From: Candidatus Methanoplasma sp.
Lineage (GTDB): Archaea; Thermoplasmatota; Thermoplasmata; Methanomassiliicoccales; Methanomethylophilaceae
Assembly: GCA_031283015.1 (NCBI GenBank)
Contig: JAITCQ010000066.1
Span: 1 to 7,180 of the forward strand
Direction: 5' to 3'
DNA: 7,180 nucleotides
The notes under the pieces were generated by a model. The model searched no databases. It saw only the letters and a program-made list of their open reading frames with translations, and had not been told where the DNA came from. Position numbers and translations under genes: made by a program. The stretch's first letter is position 1; every line of letters starts with the position of its first letter. Below, in pieces: positions 5,694 to 7,180 of the stretch.

Positions 5694-6698
5694 ATGAAAA
5701 GGATATTAGTGCTTCCTGGGGACGGCATAGGGCCGGATGTCACGTCGTCCGCAGTCAGCATCCTGGAGGCGGCGGTCGACGATGTGGAGATCATATACGG
5801 CGACATCGGTCGGTCCGCGTTCGTGAAGACCTCCGAATACCTTCCGGCGGAGACGGTCGGCCTGGCGGCCGAAGCCGACGCGATAATAACCGGCGGAGTG
5901 ATGGATGTGTTCTCCGACAGAAACTACCGGAATCCCGTGAGGGTATTGAAGAAACAGCTGAATCTGTACTCAGTTGTAAGGAAATTCTTCCCTCTTTGCA
6001 AAGACATCGGTATCCGAGGGGTGGACCTGCTCGTGATCAACGGAAACCACGACGCGCTCCTGAATGTGCACGAGACGGAATCCCTTGACGGCGTGGACAC
6101 CCACAAGTTCCTGTCGAGGACAAGTTGCATGAAGCTCTTCCGGAAGACGATACGTCTCTCGGCGGCGATGAACCGCAAGAAAATAACCTGTGCGCACAGA
6201 GCGAGCATATTCCCCGTGTTGGACGGGATGTTCGTCGAGGTCTTTTACAAAGAGCTTGCGGGGTCCGGATTCCTCATAGAGGATATGGAAGTGGACAAAA
6301 CGGCGTCCGAACTTGTCAAGGACCCGTCTTCTATGGATGTCATAGTATCGACGGACATCTACGGGACTGTTCTTGCGGGGATGGCGGCGGGAATGGTCGG
6401 CGGCGGCTACTTGACGCCGGTGGGGAGCATCGGCGACGACGTTGGCCTGTTCGAACCAATGCACGGCCCGAACCCGAAGATGATCAAACCGGGCGCGGCG
6501 AACCCGACATCCACGATATTGTCGGGCGCAATGGCGCTGGACCATCTTGAGATGTCATCCGAAGCGGAGAAAATTAGAAAAGCGGTAAGATACGTTTACA
6601 GTACGGGAGCCGTCACGCCGGACGTCGGCGGGACGGCGACGACCGCCGAGTTCACCCGCTCGGTGATCAATATACTAAATAGTAATAATAATAAATGA
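5694..6698 (+). CDS. Isocitrate/isopropylmalate dehydrogenase-fold protein with degenerate active site
   Basis: 334 residues, near the family's usual length, collinear with 3-isopropylmalate, isocitrate and homoisocitrate dehydrogenases. The nucleotide-binding parts remain: LPGDGIGPDV (7-16), LFEPMHGP (252-259), AANPTSTILSGAM (268-280) and DVGGTATTAEF (310-320). Against T. thermophilus IPMDH numbering from memory, Arg104 (Arg96 here) and metal Asp217 (Asp201) are kept. Arg94 becomes Lys86, Arg132 becomes Ile115 within VINGNHD in place of VRExTxG, and Tyr139 has no counterpart. Catalytic Lys185 becomes Arg169 (AHRAS), and metal Asp241 and Asp245 become Thr225 and Gly229 (DIYGTVLAG). Ordinary oxidative decarboxylation is therefore unlikely. 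The frame is open and well conserved elsewhere, so this is not a pseudogene. It starts 5 bases after dys with no strong ribosome site, suggesting translational coupling. Its substrate and role are unknown. Confidence 0.85.
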   Translation: MKRILVLPGDGIGPDVTSSAVSILEAAVDDVEIIYGDIGRSAFVKTSEYLPAETVGLAAEADAIITGGVMDVFSDRNYRNPVRVLKKQLNLYSVVRKFFPLCKDIGIRGVDLLVINGNHDALLNVHETESLDGVDTHKFLSRTSCMKLFRKTIRLSAAMNRKKITCAHRASIFPVLDGMFVEVFYKELAGSGFLIEDMEVDKTASELVKDPSSMDVIVSTDIYGTVLAGMAAGMVGGGYLTPVGSIGDDVGLFEPMHGPNPKMIKPGAANPTSTILSGAMALDHLEMSSEAEKIRKAVRYVYSTGAVTPDVGGTATTAEFTRSVINILNSNNNK

Positions 6699-6710
6699 GG
6701 GATGATGATG
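6697..6710 (+). promoter_or_regulatory. Shine-Dalgarno and triple ATG at the methyltransferase start
   Basis: GAGGG at 6697-6701 overlaps the TGA of the preceding gene and is followed by three consecutive in-frame ATG codons (6702, 6705, 6708). Only the third has normal spacing (6 bases) from the ribosome site, so 6708 is the preferred start. Confidence 0.6.
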
Positions 6711-7180
6711 AAGGACGCCGGACACCGGGAATGCATAAGATCCGCTTTAGACCATGAAGTAACCGGCAGGACGCCGGTAAACAACTTTGCGCTTGTAACG
6801 GCGGCGAGGAGCGCGGGGTTCACCGTCGAAGAGGCGAGAAAGGACCCGAAAATATCGGCGAGGGTCTCCATCGACTATTCCATGAAAACGTTATCGGACT
6901 TCGTGAAACCGGTGCTGGACTCGCAGGTGCCGTTCGCCGATCTCGGGATGAAGGTGAAGTTCCCAGAGGACGATTACGGATACATCAAGGAACATCCGGT
7001 GAAGAGTGCGGAGGACGTGGACGAGCTTGCGTTCTTCGATCCGAACGTAGCGAAGGAGTGTCCGCTTTTCACGCAGGTGATGGTGAAAGGCCTGGAAGAG
7101 ACGAGCAGGATGCTTGAGGAGGACCTCCACATATGCGGGCTGTCCTGGGGGCCGATCACCACCGCCGGCTATCTCATGGG
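6708..7180 (+). CDS. MtaA/CmuA-type (uroporphyrinogen decarboxylase fold) methyltransferase, 5' part
   Basis: The first 157 or so residues of a protein that runs off the right edge (family usually about 330-350 residues). The amino terminus (RECIRSALDHEVTGRTPV) has the usual UroD-family R-x-x-x-x-L then R-x-P-V opening. It is followed by ADLGMKVKFPEDDYGYIKEHPVKSAEDVDEL and then GLSWGPITTAGYLMG, which matches the G-x-x-GPxTxAGxLxG segment of MtaA/MtbA/CmuA proteins. These are cytoplasmic zinc enzymes that move a methyl group from a methylated corrinoid protein to coenzyme M, or act in other corrinoid methyl transfers. The zinc-binding carboxy-terminal half is outside the window, so methyltransferase versus another UroD-like activity cannot be settled. 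No corrinoid-protein gene is visible nearby. It starts 9 bases after the preceding stop. Confidence 0.85.
   Translation, partial: MKDAGHRECIRSALDHEVTGRTPVNNFALVTAARSAGFTVEEARKDPKISARVSIDYSMKTLSDFVKPVLDSQVPFADLGMKVKFPEDDYGYIKEHPVKSAEDVDELAFFDPNVAKECPLFTQVMVKGLEETSRMLEEDLHICGLSWGPITTAGYLM

Noticed and set aside
5108..6545. Several minus-strand frames opposite dys and the dehydrogenase-like gene
   Set aside because: They are shadows of conserved genes, with arginine- and histidine-rich translations and no supporting start signals.

Overview
The window looks like chromosomal DNA of an archaeon in the Thermoplasmatota, most likely a methylotrophic methanogen of the Methanomassiliicoccales. This is inferred from archaeal-type deoxyhypusine synthase, the first codons of RNA polymerase subunit Rpo7, TATA-type promoters, and a methylcobamide:CoM methyltransferase-like (MtaA/CmuA, UroD fold) gene. 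No marker gene in the window fixes the order, so placement is moderate confidence.

Left half, all leftward (minus strand): a Schlafen/AlbA_2-type ATP-binding regulator (4573 to 3242); a 250-base spacer with a three-copy 11-bp tandem repeat, a GC-rich hairpin and a possible decayed TnpB tail; a small cysteine-rich protein resembling the MetV/MTHFR C-terminal domain (about 2981 to 2520); a membrane proton-pumping pyrophosphatase with the K+-independent signature (2447 to 240), closed by a hairpin/U-tract terminator; and a promoter plus the first 17 codons of rpo7/rpoE at the left edge.

Right half, rightward (plus strand): a tightly packed operon of deoxyhypusine synthase (4747-5688), an isocitrate/isopropylmalate dehydrogenase-fold protein (5694-6698) and a UroD/MtaA-type methyltransferase that runs off the right edge (from 6708). 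Gaps are 5 and 9 bases, so the three are probably cotranscribed. The divergent 173-base region between the two halves (4574-4746) carries promoters for both sides and nested inverted repeats.

The most notable observation is the middle gene of the right operon. It keeps the fold and the nucleotide-binding motifs of the beta-decarboxylating dehydrogenases but has lost the catalytic lysine (now Arg), the catalytic tyrosine, two of the three metal-binding aspartates and one or two substrate-binding arginines. It is therefore unlikely to be an ordinary IPMDH, ICDH or homoisocitrate dehydrogenase. Linked to a corrinoid-type methyltransferase homologue, it is a candidate for an undescribed activity or a nucleotide-binding accessory protein.
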